From assembly GCF_014201735.1 (NCBI RefSeq), contig NZ_JACHFE010000001.1, positions 372,001 to 436,000 on the forward strand: a DNA stretch of 64,000 nt, in the 5' to 3' direction. Shown here one piece after another: positions 1 to 8,801 of this stretch. Positions within the stretch are counted from its first letter, which is position 1; every line of letters begins with the position of its first letter. Under the pieces are notes generated by a model, which was given only the letters and a program-made list of their open reading frames with translations, had not been told where the DNA came from and did not search any database. The position numbers and the translations under genes were made by a program. This stretch comes from Marinobacter oulmenensis (GTDB lineage: Bacteria > Pseudomonadota > Gammaproteobacteria > Pseudomonadales > Oleiphilaceae).

Positions 1-332
1 AGGCCCGGCCATACGTGGACAAGGTGGATGCCATCCTGACACCGACCGTCGCCATTACGCCGCCGGCGTTATCTGATCTCGAAGCGGAGGGCGAATACAA
101 GAAGAGCAACATGCTGGCTTTGCGGAATACGGTGGTTGCCAACTTCCTGGGCCTGAGTGCTCTGACCATGCCCGTTGGCCGTGACCGGGCGGGAATGCCT
201 GTTGGCCTCCAGGTGATCGGAGGGGCTAACGAGGAGTCCTTCCTCCTTGAGGTTGGGCGGGCGATTGAACGCAAGCTCGGCACCGGGCTGGATATTCTGG
301 GGGCGCCGCCGGCTCCCCACGGTTCCGCCTGA
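1..332 (+). CDS. Amidase, C-terminal fragment (cut by window edge)
   Basis: An open frame enters from the left edge and stops at 330-332. The readable part has the look of the amidase-signature family C-terminus: a segment reading ILTPTVAITPP, then a hydrophobic stretch with LSALTMPVG and GMPVGLQVIGG, which is typical of GatA-like and other amidase-signature hydrolases. The catalytic Ser-cisSer-Lys region would lie upstream, outside the window, so the substrate cannot be judged. A GTG at 15 is not a start because homology clearly continues before it. A strong intrinsic terminator follows 45 bases after the stop, so this is the last gene of its transcript. Confidence 0.8.
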   Translation, partial: ARPYVDKVDAILTPTVAITPPALSDLEAEGEYKKSNMLALRNTVVANFLGLSALTMPVGRDRAGMPVGLQVIGGANEESFLLEVGRAIERKLGTGLDILGAPPAPHGSA

Positions 333-376
333 TGGCGGGCTGGCACTCGAGAGTCAGGTGATCACACATCTATGAC

Positions 377-404
377 AAAGCCCCTGCCGACAGGGGCTTT
401 TTTT
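377..404 (+). terminator. Intrinsic terminator after the amidase gene
   Basis: Inverted repeat AAAGCCCCTG / CAGGGGCTTT with a 4-base loop, followed by a run of T. It separates the amidase transcript from the Fur-type promoter of the receptor gene. Confidence 0.85.
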
Positions 405-474
405 ATGGGAGGCTGTTGGCGTGTGATGGAACCTCGTACTGGCCTCACCGCAGGGATGGCCAAATATTGAAATA

Positions 475-493
475 TTAAACGAAAATCATTATT
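475..493. promoter_or_regulatory. Fur-box-like operator upstream of the TonB receptor
   Basis: The 19 bases contain ATCATTAT and match the classic Fur consensus at 13 of 19 positions by my count. The site lies about 75 bases upstream of the receptor start, where a Fur-repressed promoter is expected. A fur gene is present in this window (17665-18084). Confidence 0.6.
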
Positions 494-566
494 GTTTGGT
501 ATTCGTTCGGCTTTGCCTCTTCTGGCGCCTACAAGCTGTTAACCCATCGAGCAATGAGCCATATCC

Positions 567-2681
567 ATGCACAAATCCCCCCTGAGCCCGTTTCTTCTGG
601 CCGGCGCTTCTATGATTGCACCCGTGGCGCTTGCCCAGACTCCGCAGTCTGAGGGCGCATCCACACTCCAGGAGCTGGTGGTCACGGCAACCCGTAACCA
701 GGCCACGGCCGACAAGACGCCTCAGAAAGTCACCATCATCACCCGCGAGGAAATCGAGCAGCAACTGGCGATCAATAACGATCCCGGCCAGGTGCTTGGC
801 AACCTGATTCCCTCCTACTCGCCGGGCCGACAGAAACTGACCAACGCCGGTGAAAGTTTCCGTGGCCGGGCCCCGCTGTTCATGATTGACGGCGTGCCTC
901 AGACCAACCCGCTGCGTGACAGTGCCCGGGACAGTTACACCATCGACTTTTCCATGGTGGAAAAAATCGAAGTGATTCACGGCGCCAGTGCCGAGCATGG
1001 TCTGGGGGCGACCGGCGGCATCATCAACTTTGTCACCCGCAAACCGGAAGGCGGGCAGATGAACCAGTCGGTCTCTGCCAGCGCCACCACGGATGACGAC
1101 GTCTCCACCGATGGCCAGGGCTACAAGCTGGGCTACCGTTTGAGTGGCCAGAAAGGAAGCTGGGAGTACCTGGCGGGCCTGACCTACCAGGAACGCGGGG
1201 TCTATTACGATGGCAAGGATGAGCGCATTGGCATTGCCTACCCCGGCGAAATCCAGAATTCCGAGAGTTACGACGTGCTTGCCAAGGTTGGCTACTGGCT
1301 GGATGACAACCAGAACATTGAGCTCTTCGTGAACCATTTCGACCTGGAAGGCAATGGCGATTACGTGCCGGTTGTCGGGGACCGGGACAATGGTGTGCCA
1401 ACCACCGCAAGGCGGGGCGATCCCGATGGCGCTCCCGGTTTTAACGAAGTGACCACCGCCCGGCTGTCCTATACCCACGACGACTGGCTGGGCAACCGGG
1501 TGGATGCCCAACTGTACCGGCAGGAATTCCGTGCCCGTTTCGGCATAACGCCGTACTTCCCGTACGTGGATGGCAATGGCAACAACCAGTTCGATCAGAC
1601 CCGCAATGAATCCGACAAGCTGGGCGCCAAGTTCACGCTGACCCGCGCCGGCCTGTTTGATGACCACCTGACCCTGACCACAGGCCTGGACCTGTTGCAG
1701 GACGAAACCAGCCAGAAACTGGTCAAAACCGGGCGGACCTACGTGCCGGAATCCCAGTTCCGCAACATTGCCGCCTTCCTTCAGGGCGACGTGTTCATCA
1801 CCGATGCTTTGTCCATCCATGGCGGACTTCGCCAGGAAGAGGCGGAGCTGAAGGTCGACAGCTACAGCACCATCGATCGCAGTAACATAACCCAGGACAA
1901 CGTCAGGGTCGGCGGTGGCAAGCCCGACTTCAGTGAAACGCTGGCAAACGCCGGGGTTGTCTACCAGGTAACCGAGGCCGCGCAGGTATACGCCAATTAT
2001 TCCGAAGGCTTCGGCATGCCTGATGTCGGTCGTGTTCTGCGGGGCATTGGTGATCCGGGGCAGGACGTGGACACCCTGCTGCAACTGCAGCCCATTGTCA
2101 CTGATAACCGGGAAGTGGGCGCACGCTTCAACTGGGACCGTTATCAGGTGGAAGTCAGCTACTATGAATCGGATTCCGACTTTGGCGAACGCCTGACCGA
2201 GGAGAACGGTGTCTGGGTAGGCAGCCGGGAGAAAACTGAAATCCACGGCTGGGAAGTGGTCGCCAAGGCCGATGTGACGGACCGCCATCGTCTGGGACTG
2301 AGCTACACCTACGCCAGCGGCGAATCCGACACGGACGGTGACGGCCGGGTCGACCAGGATCTGACCGGCATCAACATCGCTCCCGAGACGGTCCGTGCCA
2401 CCTGGTCTGCGGCCTGGACACCGAACCTGTCCAGCCACCTGAGGTACACCCAGTACATGAACCGGGACGTGGATGACGACGAGCTGGATTTCGACGGCTA
2501 CGGTCTTCTGGACGGTTCTCTCGCCTATCAGAGCCGGGTCGGGGCGTTCTCCCTGGGTATTGAAAACCTGCTGGACGAAGACTACTTCACGTATTACTCA
2601 CAGGCCGCCCGGGTCAGTGATGAATACTACTTCCGTGGTCGTGGCCGTACTGTCACTGTAGGCTACGCCTACGACTTCTGA
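567..2681 (+). CDS. TonB-dependent siderophore receptor (IutA/PvuA-like)
   Basis: Outer-membrane gated beta-barrel for ferric siderophore import, 704 residues. A signal peptide ends near the ALAQ at residue 24. A TonB-box-like ELVVTATR follows, then a plug domain (about 35-165) with FMIDGVP and the EVIHGASA...GGIINFVT block, then a barrel to the C-terminal YAYDF ending in Phe. The plug wording is closest to the IutA/vibrioferrin-receptor group in my judgement; no siderophore biosynthesis gene is visible, so the ligand is an inference. It converges on the permease genes and shares a bidirectional terminator with them. A Fur-like box upstream implies iron repression. The start at 567 gives a good signal peptide, though the ribosome site is weak. 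Confidence 0.9.
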   Translation: MHKSPLSPFLLAGASMIAPVALAQTPQSEGASTLQELVVTATRNQATADKTPQKVTIITREEIEQQLAINNDPGQVLGNLIPSYSPGRQKLTNAGESFRGRAPLFMIDGVPQTNPLRDSARDSYTIDFSMVEKIEVIHGASAEHGLGATGGIINFVTRKPEGGQMNQSVSASATTDDDVSTDGQGYKLGYRLSGQKGSWEYLAGLTYQERGVYYDGKDERIGIAYPGEIQNSESYDVLAKVGYWLDDNQNIELFVNHFDLEGNGDYVPVVGDRDNGVPTTARRGDPDGAPGFNEVTTARLSYTHDDWLGNRVDAQLYRQEFRARFGITPYFPYVDGNGNNQFDQTRNESDKLGAKFTLTRAGLFDDHLTLTTGLDLLQDETSQKLVKTGRTYVPESQFRNIAAFLQGDVFITDALSIHGGLRQEEAELKVDSYSTIDRSNITQDNVRVGGGKPDFSETLANAGVVYQVTEAAQVYANYSEGFGMPDVGRVLRGIGDPGQDVDTLLQLQPIVTDNREVGARFNWDRYQVEVSYYESDSDFGERLTEENGVWVGSREKTEIHGWEVVAKADVTDRHRLGLSYTYASGESDTDGDGRVDQDLTGINIAPETVRATWSAAWTPNLSSHLRYTQYMNRDVDDDELDFDGYGLLDGSLAYQSRVGAFSLGIENLLDEDYFTYYSQAARVSDEYYFRGRGRTVTVGYAYDF

Positions 2682-2698
2682 TCGGTCGGTCTCTGTGA

Positions 2699-2726
2699 AA
2701 AGGCGCCTGCAACGGGCGCCTTTTTT
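2699..2726. terminator. Bidirectional intrinsic terminator
   Basis: AAAAGGCGCC and GGGCGCCTTTTTT form a stem with A and T runs on both sides, placed between the convergent receptor and permease genes. Confidence 0.85.
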
Positions 2727-2729
2727 GTA

Positions 2730-3779
2730 TCAGCCGGTGCGTTTTTTCAGGCGGTATAGCAGGTAGAGCAGGAAAGGGGCACCCAGCCCGGCGATAAAGA
2801 TGCCGGCCGGCATATCCCGGGGCAGGAACAGGGTTCGGCCGATGACATCGGCCCACACCAGAAGGAGGGCCCCGGTCAGGCCACTGAGCCACACCATGCC
2901 GGCGTGCCCCGCCCGCACCAGTTGCCGGGCCAGGTGCGGTGCAATCAGTCCGACGAATCCCAGAGCCCCGGCGTAGGCCACAGCACTGCCGGTGAGTGTC
3001 ACCGCGGCCAGCAGGAACAGCAGGCGCATGCGGGTTATCCGGCTACCCAGCCCCTGCGCCATGTCTGCCCCCAGTGAATGCAGGTCCAGGTGCCTGGCAT
3101 TCAGCAGGATGACCGCAACGGCACCGATGGTGATCGGAGCCAGTTGCCAGACTTCGTTCCAGCGGGTAGCGTACAGGCTGCCCGTCAGCCAGACGTACGC
3201 GGTCATGGCGGTGGCGTCCGGGCTCAGGACCAGCAACAGCGTGGTCAGGGCGGACAAACCCGCGGCCAGGCCGATGCCAATCAACACCAGCCGCGCGGGG
3301 CGGATCCCAACGCGCCACACCAGGGCGACCAGAGCCACCGCCACCAACAGGGCGCCGGCCATGGCCGCCGGCACCATCCAGGGTGTGTTGCCGGCGCTTC
3401 CGGTTAACCAGAGCGCCAGAACGGCCGCAGCGGCGGCGCCGTGGGAGATCCCGATGACATCCGGCGATGCCAGCGGATTACCCACCATGCCCTGCAGGAC
3501 CAGACCGGCGACTCCCAGTGAGGCACCCACGAGGATGCCCATCAGCACCCTGGGCAGGCGGATTTCATGGAAAATTAGCCCGAGGCCCGGATCGTCGATA
3601 GTGCCGAGAACCAGATGAAGCAGATCCCCCGGCTGCGTTGGGTAGCTACCGACGGAAAGCGAGAACAGGGCGCTGGCCAGCAGCAACAGGCTCAGGCCGG
3701 TGCCGGTGGCCAGCAGGCGGGTGCTGGCCCGAACAGAGAAACGGTCTGACTGGCTGCGCACAACCCACTGACGATTCAT
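2730..3779 (-). CDS. FecCD-family iron-siderophore ABC permease (second subunit)
   Basis: Inner-membrane permease of 349 residues with about nine to ten hydrophobic segments. Family marks include GSYP after the first membrane span, LPRVLMGILVGASLGVAG, the Gly-rich GNPLASPDVIGISHGAA and the C-terminal GLIAPHLAR, the ATPase-contact loop. It pairs with the neighbouring FecCD gene as a heterodimer that passes the ferric siderophore from the periplasmic protein into the cytoplasm. Its ATG overlaps the upstream stop by 4 bases (ATGA), a sign of translational coupling. It is last in the minus-strand operon and is followed by the shared terminator. Assignment to family is firm; the substrate is not. 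Confidence 0.92.
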   Translation of the reverse strand: MNRQWVVRSQSDRFSVRASTRLLATGTGLSLLLLASALFSLSVGSYPTQPGDLLHLVLGTIDDPGLGLIFHEIRLPRVLMGILVGASLGVAGLVLQGMVGNPLASPDVIGISHGAAAAAVLALWLTGSAGNTPWMVPAAMAGALLVAVALVALVWRVGIRPARLVLIGIGLAAGLSALTTLLLVLSPDATAMTAYVWLTGSLYATRWNEVWQLAPITIGAVAVILLNARHLDLHSLGADMAQGLGSRITRMRLLFLLAAVTLTGSAVAYAGALGFVGLIAPHLARQLVRAGHAGMVWLSGLTGALLLVWADVIGRTLFLPRDMPAGIFIAGLGAPFLLYLLYRLKKRTG

Positions 3780-4780
3780 GTTGAGGTGCTCCCACGGGTG
3801 GCCAGGCGCAGGAACAGGGGCGTGCCCAGCAGGGCGGTGATCACGCCGATGGGAATCTCCCGTGGCGGAATCATCAGGCGGGCAAGGGTATCCGCCACCA
3901 ACAGCAGGATGGCGCCGATCAGCGCCGAGGCGGGCAGCAGCCAGCGGTGGTCCGTGCCAAACAGGGCCCGGGCGATGTGGGGCACAATCAGGCCGACAAA
4001 ACCGATCAGCCCGGAGATCGCCACCGAGGCCCCGGCCAGGACCACCACCAGCAGGCCGGAGAGAATTCTGACCCGGGCAACCTGCAGTCCCAGGCCCTGC
4101 ATGACATCGTCATCCAGCCCCAGCAGGTTCAGTTGCCGGGCCAGCAGTAGGGAAAGCAACAGCGCCGCGCCGATCATCGGCAGGATGGCCGAGACGGTGT
4201 CCAGATCCCGCCCTGAGACGGAACCGGCAATCCAGAACATCAGGGTTTCCAGCCGTTCCTGGTGGAAAATCAGCAGCCCCTGAGACACCGACACGAACAG
4301 TGTGGTGATGGCAACGCCCGCGAGGATGGTACGCATGGGCGAGAGCGTCCCGCTGGTCTCGCGGCCCAGGAAATACACCAGCGTTGCCGCCAGGGCCGCC
4401 CCGGCAAAGGCCAGCCAGATCAGTTGCAGGGGGGTATTCAGGGAAAACAGGGTGATCCCGATCACCACCAGGAACAGGGCGCCGGCATTGATGCCCAGCA
4501 GCCCCGGGGAGGCCAGGGCGTTGCGGGTGAGGGTCTGCATCAGCGTGCCGGCCACCGCCAGGGCCGAGCCCACACACAGGGCAATGATGGTGCGCACCGT
4601 GCGTTCGGACCGAATGATCAGGTGTTCCAGCGTGCCGCCATCGTAGGCGATAAAGCTGTTGACCACATCGGCCAGCGAGACCGGCTGGAAACCAAAGCGC
4701 AGGCTCGCCACCAGCGCGGTGGCGAGAAGCAGCAGTCCGGCCAGTACACCGGATATCCGAAGCGATCGGTTGTTCAGCAT
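3776..4780 (-). CDS. FecCD-family iron-siderophore ABC permease (first subunit)
   Basis: A 334-residue polytopic membrane protein with the same family blocks as its neighbour: ALAVAGTLMQTLTRNALASPGLLGINAGA near residues 75-105 and GLIGFVGLIVPHIARALFG near 265. The start overlaps the end of the binding-protein gene by 7 bases and its stop overlaps the next permease start, so the three genes form one operon in the order binding protein, permease, permease. The ATPase that should energise it is encoded divergently at 5798. It is typical in length for FecC/FepD proteins. Confidence 0.92.
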   Translation of the reverse strand: MLNNRSLRISGVLAGLLLLATALVASLRFGFQPVSLADVVNSFIAYDGGTLEHLIIRSERTVRTIIALCVGSALAVAGTLMQTLTRNALASPGLLGINAGALFLVVIGITLFSLNTPLQLIWLAFAGAALAATLVYFLGRETSGTLSPMRTILAGVAITTLFVSVSQGLLIFHQERLETLMFWIAGSVSGRDLDTVSAILPMIGAALLLSLLLARQLNLLGLDDDVMQGLGLQVARVRILSGLLVVVLAGASVAISGLIGFVGLIVPHIARALFGTDHRWLLPASALIGAILLLVADTLARLMIPPREIPIGVITALLGTPLFLRLATRGSTST

Positions 4781-5760
4781 GCGTCCTGAACCTCAGGCAG
4801 GGTATTACTCAGGCCGTAGTGGCGGTAGAGATCATCAAGCATGTGGTTGGCCGCCAGGATGCCCGCGCCCATGTTCCAGGCCACCACGTCCACCCGATAC
4901 ACCTGCCCGTTGCGGGCGGCCTCCAGGTTTTGCCAGAGCGGGTGGGCGGTCCAGTCATCGAAGGTCCGTTTGACCGCCGGCTCATCCTGCATGAAATAGA
5001 AAATCGCCTGGGCGTCCATGGTGGGGATGCTTTCCTGGCTGGTCAGTTTGATGCCCCAGGTGTCCTGCCGGTGAGCCTCCGGTGACTGGAAACCCAGTTC
5101 ATCCAGAATGGTTCTGGCAAAGCCGCCGTAGTAGATTCGCGCGTGGTTGGCCCTGAAGCTCAGAATGGCCACGGTCTGCGGCCAGCGCCCGCCCAGCTTG
5201 CGGGCAATGCGTTCGCGAAAGTCCGTGACCCGGTTGCGCCAGTGGTTCAGCAGGCACTGGCCTTTCTCCGTTTTGCCGGTGGCGAGGGCGACGGTTCGCA
5301 GCACCGCCTTGAAGTCGTAGACGTCCTCGGCGATGACCGTGGGCGCAATACGCTGAAGCAGGGGATAGATATCCTGATGGCGGTTTTGCGCACCGAGAAT
5401 CAGGTCCGGATGCAGCCAGGCAATGCGCTCAAGGTCGGGCTGGGTCTCCAGGCCAAGCAGCGGCACCTCCTGCAGGGATGACCGAAGGTATCGGTACACC
5501 GGCTTTTCGATCCAGGACTCGACAATGCCCACCGGCTTGATCCCCAGCGCCACGGCGCTGTCCGTGGCACCCTGGAACAGGGACATCACCCGCTCTGGTG
5601 AGGCCGGAACCTCGGTGGTGCCCAAGGCATGACTGACGGCCGTACTGGCCAGTGCGGCCGGCGGAAACAGGCACAGCAGAAGCAGGGGCAGGGCAGCGAG
5701 GAATCTGGCTGGCGAAAGGTCTGTCAGGGAAGGGTGAGCCATGGGACAATGGGGCAACAT
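4774..5760 (-). CDS. Periplasmic iron-siderophore binding protein
   Basis: A 328-residue protein with a hydrophobic signal peptide (about residues 15-38, ending near ALAS) and a type III (FecB/BtuF-like) solute-binding fold: SPERVMSLFQGATDSAVALGIKPVGIV at the start of the first lobe, DLERIAWLHPDLILG, and a second lobe from about 180. It delivers the ferric siderophore to the FecCD permeases encoded just downstream. No lipobox Cys is evident, so it is probably soluble. The true start may be the ATG at 5740-5742 (residue 7), since neither start has a clear ribosome site. A Fur-like box lies directly at the 5' end, shared with the divergent ATPase gene. Confidence 0.88.
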   Translation of the reverse strand: MLPHCPMAHPSLTDLSPARFLAALPLLLLCLFPPAALASTAVSHALGTTEVPASPERVMSLFQGATDSAVALGIKPVGIVESWIEKPVYRYLRSSLQEVPLLGLETQPDLERIAWLHPDLILGAQNRHQDIYPLLQRIAPTVIAEDVYDFKAVLRTVALATGKTEKGQCLLNHWRNRVTDFRERIARKLGGRWPQTVAILSFRANHARIYYGGFARTILDELGFQSPEAHRQDTWGIKLTSQESIPTMDAQAIFYFMQDEPAVKRTFDDWTAHPLWQNLEAARNGQVYRVDVVAWNMGAGILAANHMLDDLYRHYGLSNTLPEVQDAC

Positions 5761-5761
5761 T

Positions 5762-5780
5762 GATAATGAGAATGCGTAAG
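5762..5780. promoter_or_regulatory. Fur-box-like operator between divergent uptake genes
   Basis: GATAATGAGAATGCGTAAG matches the Fur consensus at 13 of 19 positions, with a perfect left half GATAATGA. It lies in the 37-base gap between the binding-protein gene (minus) and the ATPase gene (plus), so one site could repress both directions. Confidence 0.7.
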
Positions 5781-5797
5781 AATATCATCTGTTCCCC

Positions 5798-6685
5798 ATG
5801 CCAAGCGACTTGCCTATGACTTTTCGCCCTGAACAGGCCGACCGGCCTCCCATAACCTCTCCCCTGGTGGGGCAGGGGCTGTGTGTGGGCTACGACGACC
5901 GCATCATCCTGGACAACGTGGAGTTTGAGCTGGCGGCCGGACAACTGACCGTGTTACTGGGCCCCAACGGCTGTGGCAAATCCACACTGCTGAAAGCCCT
6001 GGCACGCACCCTGCCGACCCGGCAGGGGACCGTCCTGCTGGACGGCCAGGACATACAGGCCCAGCCCGCCAAAGCCGTGGCCCGCCGTCTGGGCGTGCTA
6101 CCCCAGAGTCCCACCGCGCCCGAGGGCATGACCGTGCGGGAACTGGTGGCCCTCGGCCGTTTTCCGTATCAGTCCCTGTTGCGGCAATGGTCGAGAGCGG
6201 ATCAGGCTGCCGTGGAAAAGGCCATGGCGAACGCCGATGTCAGCCAGTTTGCGGATCGCCCGGTCGAGGCCCTGAGTGGCGGCCAGCGCCAGCGCTGCTG
6301 GATTGCCATGGTCCTGGCCCAGGAAACCGAGCTGCTTCTGCTGGACGAACCGACAACGTTCCTGGATCTGAAGGTCCAGGTGGATCTGCTGGAACTACTG
6401 AAAGACTTGTGCACCCATCACCAGCGAACCCTCCTGGTGGTACTCCATGATCTGAACCTGGCCGCGGCCTACGCTGACCAACTGGTGATGATGCGTGACG
6501 GGCGAATACGGTATCGCGGCAGCCCCCAGGCCGTGTTCACCGAGCGGTCGCTGAAAGAAGTCTTTGACCTGGATGCGCAGGTACTGGCTGATCCGCAACA
6601 CGGTGCGCCGGTCTGTTTGCCATTGAAGCGAAGCGCTGACGCCCCTCCCGCAGACCGCATTGCCCGGGAACAGGTGGTGTCATGA
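5798..6685 (+). CDS. Iron-siderophore ABC transporter ATPase
   Basis: A 295-residue ABC ATPase of the FepC/FecE group. Walker A GPNGCGKST is at 55-63, the Q-loop LPQSP near 101, the signature LSGGQ at 149-153, Walker B LLLLDEPT near 170 and the switch His in VVLHDLN near 205. It would drive the FecCD permease pair encoded on the other strand. About 18 N-terminal residues precede the usual start of the domain, so the ATG at 5816 is an alternative. Its last codon overlaps the start of the next gene (ATGA). Fur control is likely from the intergenic box. Confidence 0.93.
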   Translation: MPSDLPMTFRPEQADRPPITSPLVGQGLCVGYDDRIILDNVEFELAAGQLTVLLGPNGCGKSTLLKALARTLPTRQGTVLLDGQDIQAQPAKAVARRLGVLPQSPTAPEGMTVRELVALGRFPYQSLLRQWSRADQAAVEKAMANADVSQFADRPVEALSGGQRQRCWIAMVLAQETELLLLDEPTTFLDLKVQVDLLELLKDLCTHHQRTLLVVLHDLNLAAAYADQLVMMRDGRIRYRGSPQAVFTERSLKEVFDLDAQVLADPQHGAPVCLPLKRSADAPPADRIAREQVVS

Positions 6686-7587
6686 GCAGCGCAAAGCTGT
6701 TTTGTGCGGTTGAAAGCGAACGCGTCGGCGACCCGCTGGCCGGCACGGGCGTTCATCTGACCCGGAATCTTCTGATCACCTGGCCCCGCCAGACCTGGAC
6801 CCGGAGCCTGCGCCGGGCGAGTGACATGGCCCCGGAGGTGACCGAACACCTGAACCAGATGGTTGAGGAAGGGCGCCGCGTGAACATGATCTACGACCGG
6901 GACCTGCCCGACGAAACCCATCGGCTGTTCCTGTTCCCCGAAGCCATCACCCTGGAAGTGCCCCGTGTGGCCCTCCCGGAACTGCTGGACGCCATCAGGG
7001 CGGGAGACGCCCTGGAGCATTGGAACCCGCAACCGCAAACCCGACCGATGCTGCTGTGCTGTACCCACGGCAAAAAGGACAAGTGCTGCGCCAAATTCGG
7101 CTACAGCACCTACAAACAACTGCGTGACGCCGCCCAGGCAGGCAACCTGCCCATCGACGTCTGGGAAAGCTCACACCTGGGCGGCTGCCGCTTGGCGGCC
7201 AGTGCAGTTGCCTTCCCGGCACTCAGAAAATACGGCCGCCTCACGGACACCGACATCCGCCCGCTGCTCGACAGCGAACTCGCCGACAAGCCCTACCTGC
7301 CCTGCTACCGCGGCCGGGGCAACCTGACCCAGGCCCAGCAGGTGGCCGAGATTCATGTACTCACGCACCACCCCGAAGCGGAAGGTTATAGCTGGCTGGA
7401 TGTAGGGGATGAAGTCGAAAACGGTGAGCAGCTCATCGTACCCGTTAACCTCAATGATTCTGGTGGTTCCGCCCGAACACTGCGGGTGCACTGCAAGCGC
7501 CAGAGCATCGTGCGCTACGATACCTGTGCGGATTTGCCCGAGGGGCCGTCTGAGGCGGGTTATTGGGTGGTGGATTGGGTGGAGTAG
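6682..7587 (+). CDS. Sucrase/ferredoxin-like (thioredoxin-fold ferredoxin) family protein
   Basis: A 301-residue cytoplasmic protein of the Suc/Fer-like family. The family's Cys pattern is visible: CC at 126-127 in LLCCTHGKKDKCC, CC at 135-136, and HLGGC at about 165-169, residues that could hold an iron-sulfur cluster in a thioredoxin-like fold. The start overlaps the ATPase stop by 4 bases, so the two are translationally coupled and share Fur-type control. The context suggests a role in iron metabolism, for example reductive release of iron from the imported siderophore; this is inference from position, since the family has no firmly established general function. No obvious terminator follows. 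Confidence 0.75.
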   Translation: MSSAKLFCAVESERVGDPLAGTGVHLTRNLLITWPRQTWTRSLRRASDMAPEVTEHLNQMVEEGRRVNMIYDRDLPDETHRLFLFPEAITLEVPRVALPELLDAIRAGDALEHWNPQPQTRPMLLCCTHGKKDKCCAKFGYSTYKQLRDAAQAGNLPIDVWESSHLGGCRLAASAVAFPALRKYGRLTDTDIRPLLDSELADKPYLPCYRGRGNLTQAQQVAEIHVLTHHPEAEGYSWLDVGDEVENGEQLIVPVNLNDSGGSARTLRVHCKRQSIVRYDTCADLPEGPSEAGYWVVDWVE

Positions 7588-8387
7588 GCCGGGCGCCGAA
7601 AGGCCCTGAAAAGAGCAGGCGTGGACACGTTGTTGACACCTGAATGACGCTAATCATTATTGACCCTTTCTGCTGTTGGCAGGCTCCTATGTGCAAAGTT
7701 GGCCTCACCTACACCCACAACGATATCACGAGATCCTAGACATACCCCGTGAGCAGAGGGGAGGTGATTAGCTAAACGGTTGCCATCGCCAAGGCTCCGA
7801 ATACTGTCTTCTGCAACGTGGGTGTTCTGCGGAGAACTGGGTACGGCTACGAGAACTGCTGGGACGGTGAGAAACTTGTATGGCACGGGAGGAATTGTTC
7901 CCGCTTTGGGCTGTAGGCCATCAGGAATCTGGTGTCAGGGGGCTACCAAGTCCGAGTTTTCTACCGGGAGGCAGATCGCGCCCTTCACATATGCGGGTAT
8001 CGGATCTCCGGTTCCCTATGGCGATACGGCTCGGCCTGTGCGCATAGATTGTCTCTGGCTCCTATGATAATGAAGGGTAGCTGTAGTAGGCTCCCGTGTA
8101 CCGTGTAGGAACTACGATCTATATTGGTACTGATCAGGGCTAAGTATACTGTTGGGACACCTCTGCCTGCATTGCCATAGTAGGGAAGGCTAATGCCTCG
8201 CCTTATTGTTGGTTATTTACTCCTTAGATAGATGTCGACCTAGATCCGTATCGGGGGCGAGTCTAAGACTGCGTGTATCAGTGGTACAAGTAGTAGTTGA
8301 ATGACCCATATCTGGAGAGGACATGATTACTCTTCTGTGGTCGTTCCTGTCCACAAAATAGACGCTAGTGTCGTTTTCCGGGAAACC
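7588..8387. other. Gene-poor flank of the acquired island
   Basis: About 800 bases without a convincing gene. Short open frames on both strands (for example 7780-8067 plus, 7650-7886 minus) resemble nothing I recognise and lack ribosome sites. The GC content is intermediate between the housekeeping genes and the island genes. The stretch holds a Fur-like box near its left end (7643-7661) and, at 8207-8264, a degraded block resembling the 3' end of the vsr gene at 8761-8804. It is best read as decayed DNA at the left junction of the island. Confidence 0.5.
7643..7661. promoter_or_regulatory. Orphan Fur-box-like site with a -35-like TTGACA
   Basis: AATGACGCTAATCATTATT, read on the minus strand, matches the Fur consensus at 13 of 19 positions. 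TTGACA at 7633-7638 lies just before it and could be a -35 element. No gene follows in either direction, which suggests that the regulated gene was lost when the island arrived. Confidence 0.35.
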
Positions 8388-8801
8388 ATGGTTTCTGAGA
8401 CACGGAAACGCATAATGAGGGCTAATCTTCCCGCAAATACACGGCCTTAGATCCGGGTCAGGAAAACGCTCCATTCCATGGGCATGCAGTTCCGGATCCA
8501 TCGAAGGGATCTTTCTGGCAAACCTGATATTGTCCTGCCAAGGCACGGACTCATCATCTTTGTCCATGGCTGTTTCTGGCACCGTCATTCTGGATGTCGG
8601 CTGGCGTCGGTTCCAAAGACCCGACCAGAATTCTGGGAAGCGAAGTTCAGGTCGAATCGGTTGAGGGACAAGAGGAACAAGTTGGCTCTCGAGGACATGA
8701 GATGGCTGGTAGAGGTTGTCTGGGAATGTGTAACGATGGATCAAACTCGATTGGATGGAGTGTTGGTTAACAACCTCAATTTCGATACGGATCGGGGGTA
8801 G
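8388..8801 (+). pseudogene. vsr: vsr-like very short patch repair endonuclease, broken by an amber codon
   Basis: From the ATG at 8388 the frame reads MVSETRKRIMRANLPANTRP, then TAG at 8448-8450, then IRVRKTLHSMG, FRIHRRDL, GKPDIV and FVHGCFWHRH to a stop at 8799-8801. This is the whole Vsr fold, about 138 codons, the usual family length. It includes the catalytic Asp in GKPD and the His residues of HGCFWHRH. The amber codon replaces the Glu that normally follows the TKP/TRP motif (Glu25 in E. coli Vsr by my alignment); GAG to TAG is a single-base change. A short product could start at the ATG at 8478, but it would lack the N-terminal helix and that Glu. The gene precedes a cytosine methyltransferase, the usual partner of Vsr. 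Confidence 0.8.

Noticed and set aside
489..2438. A 649-residue open frame on the minus strand
   Set aside because: It lies opposite the TonB receptor in GC-rich DNA, has no family resemblance and is an antisense shadow.
7780..8067. A 95-residue plus-strand frame in the island flank
   Set aside because: No ribosome site, no recognisable domain and no support from context.
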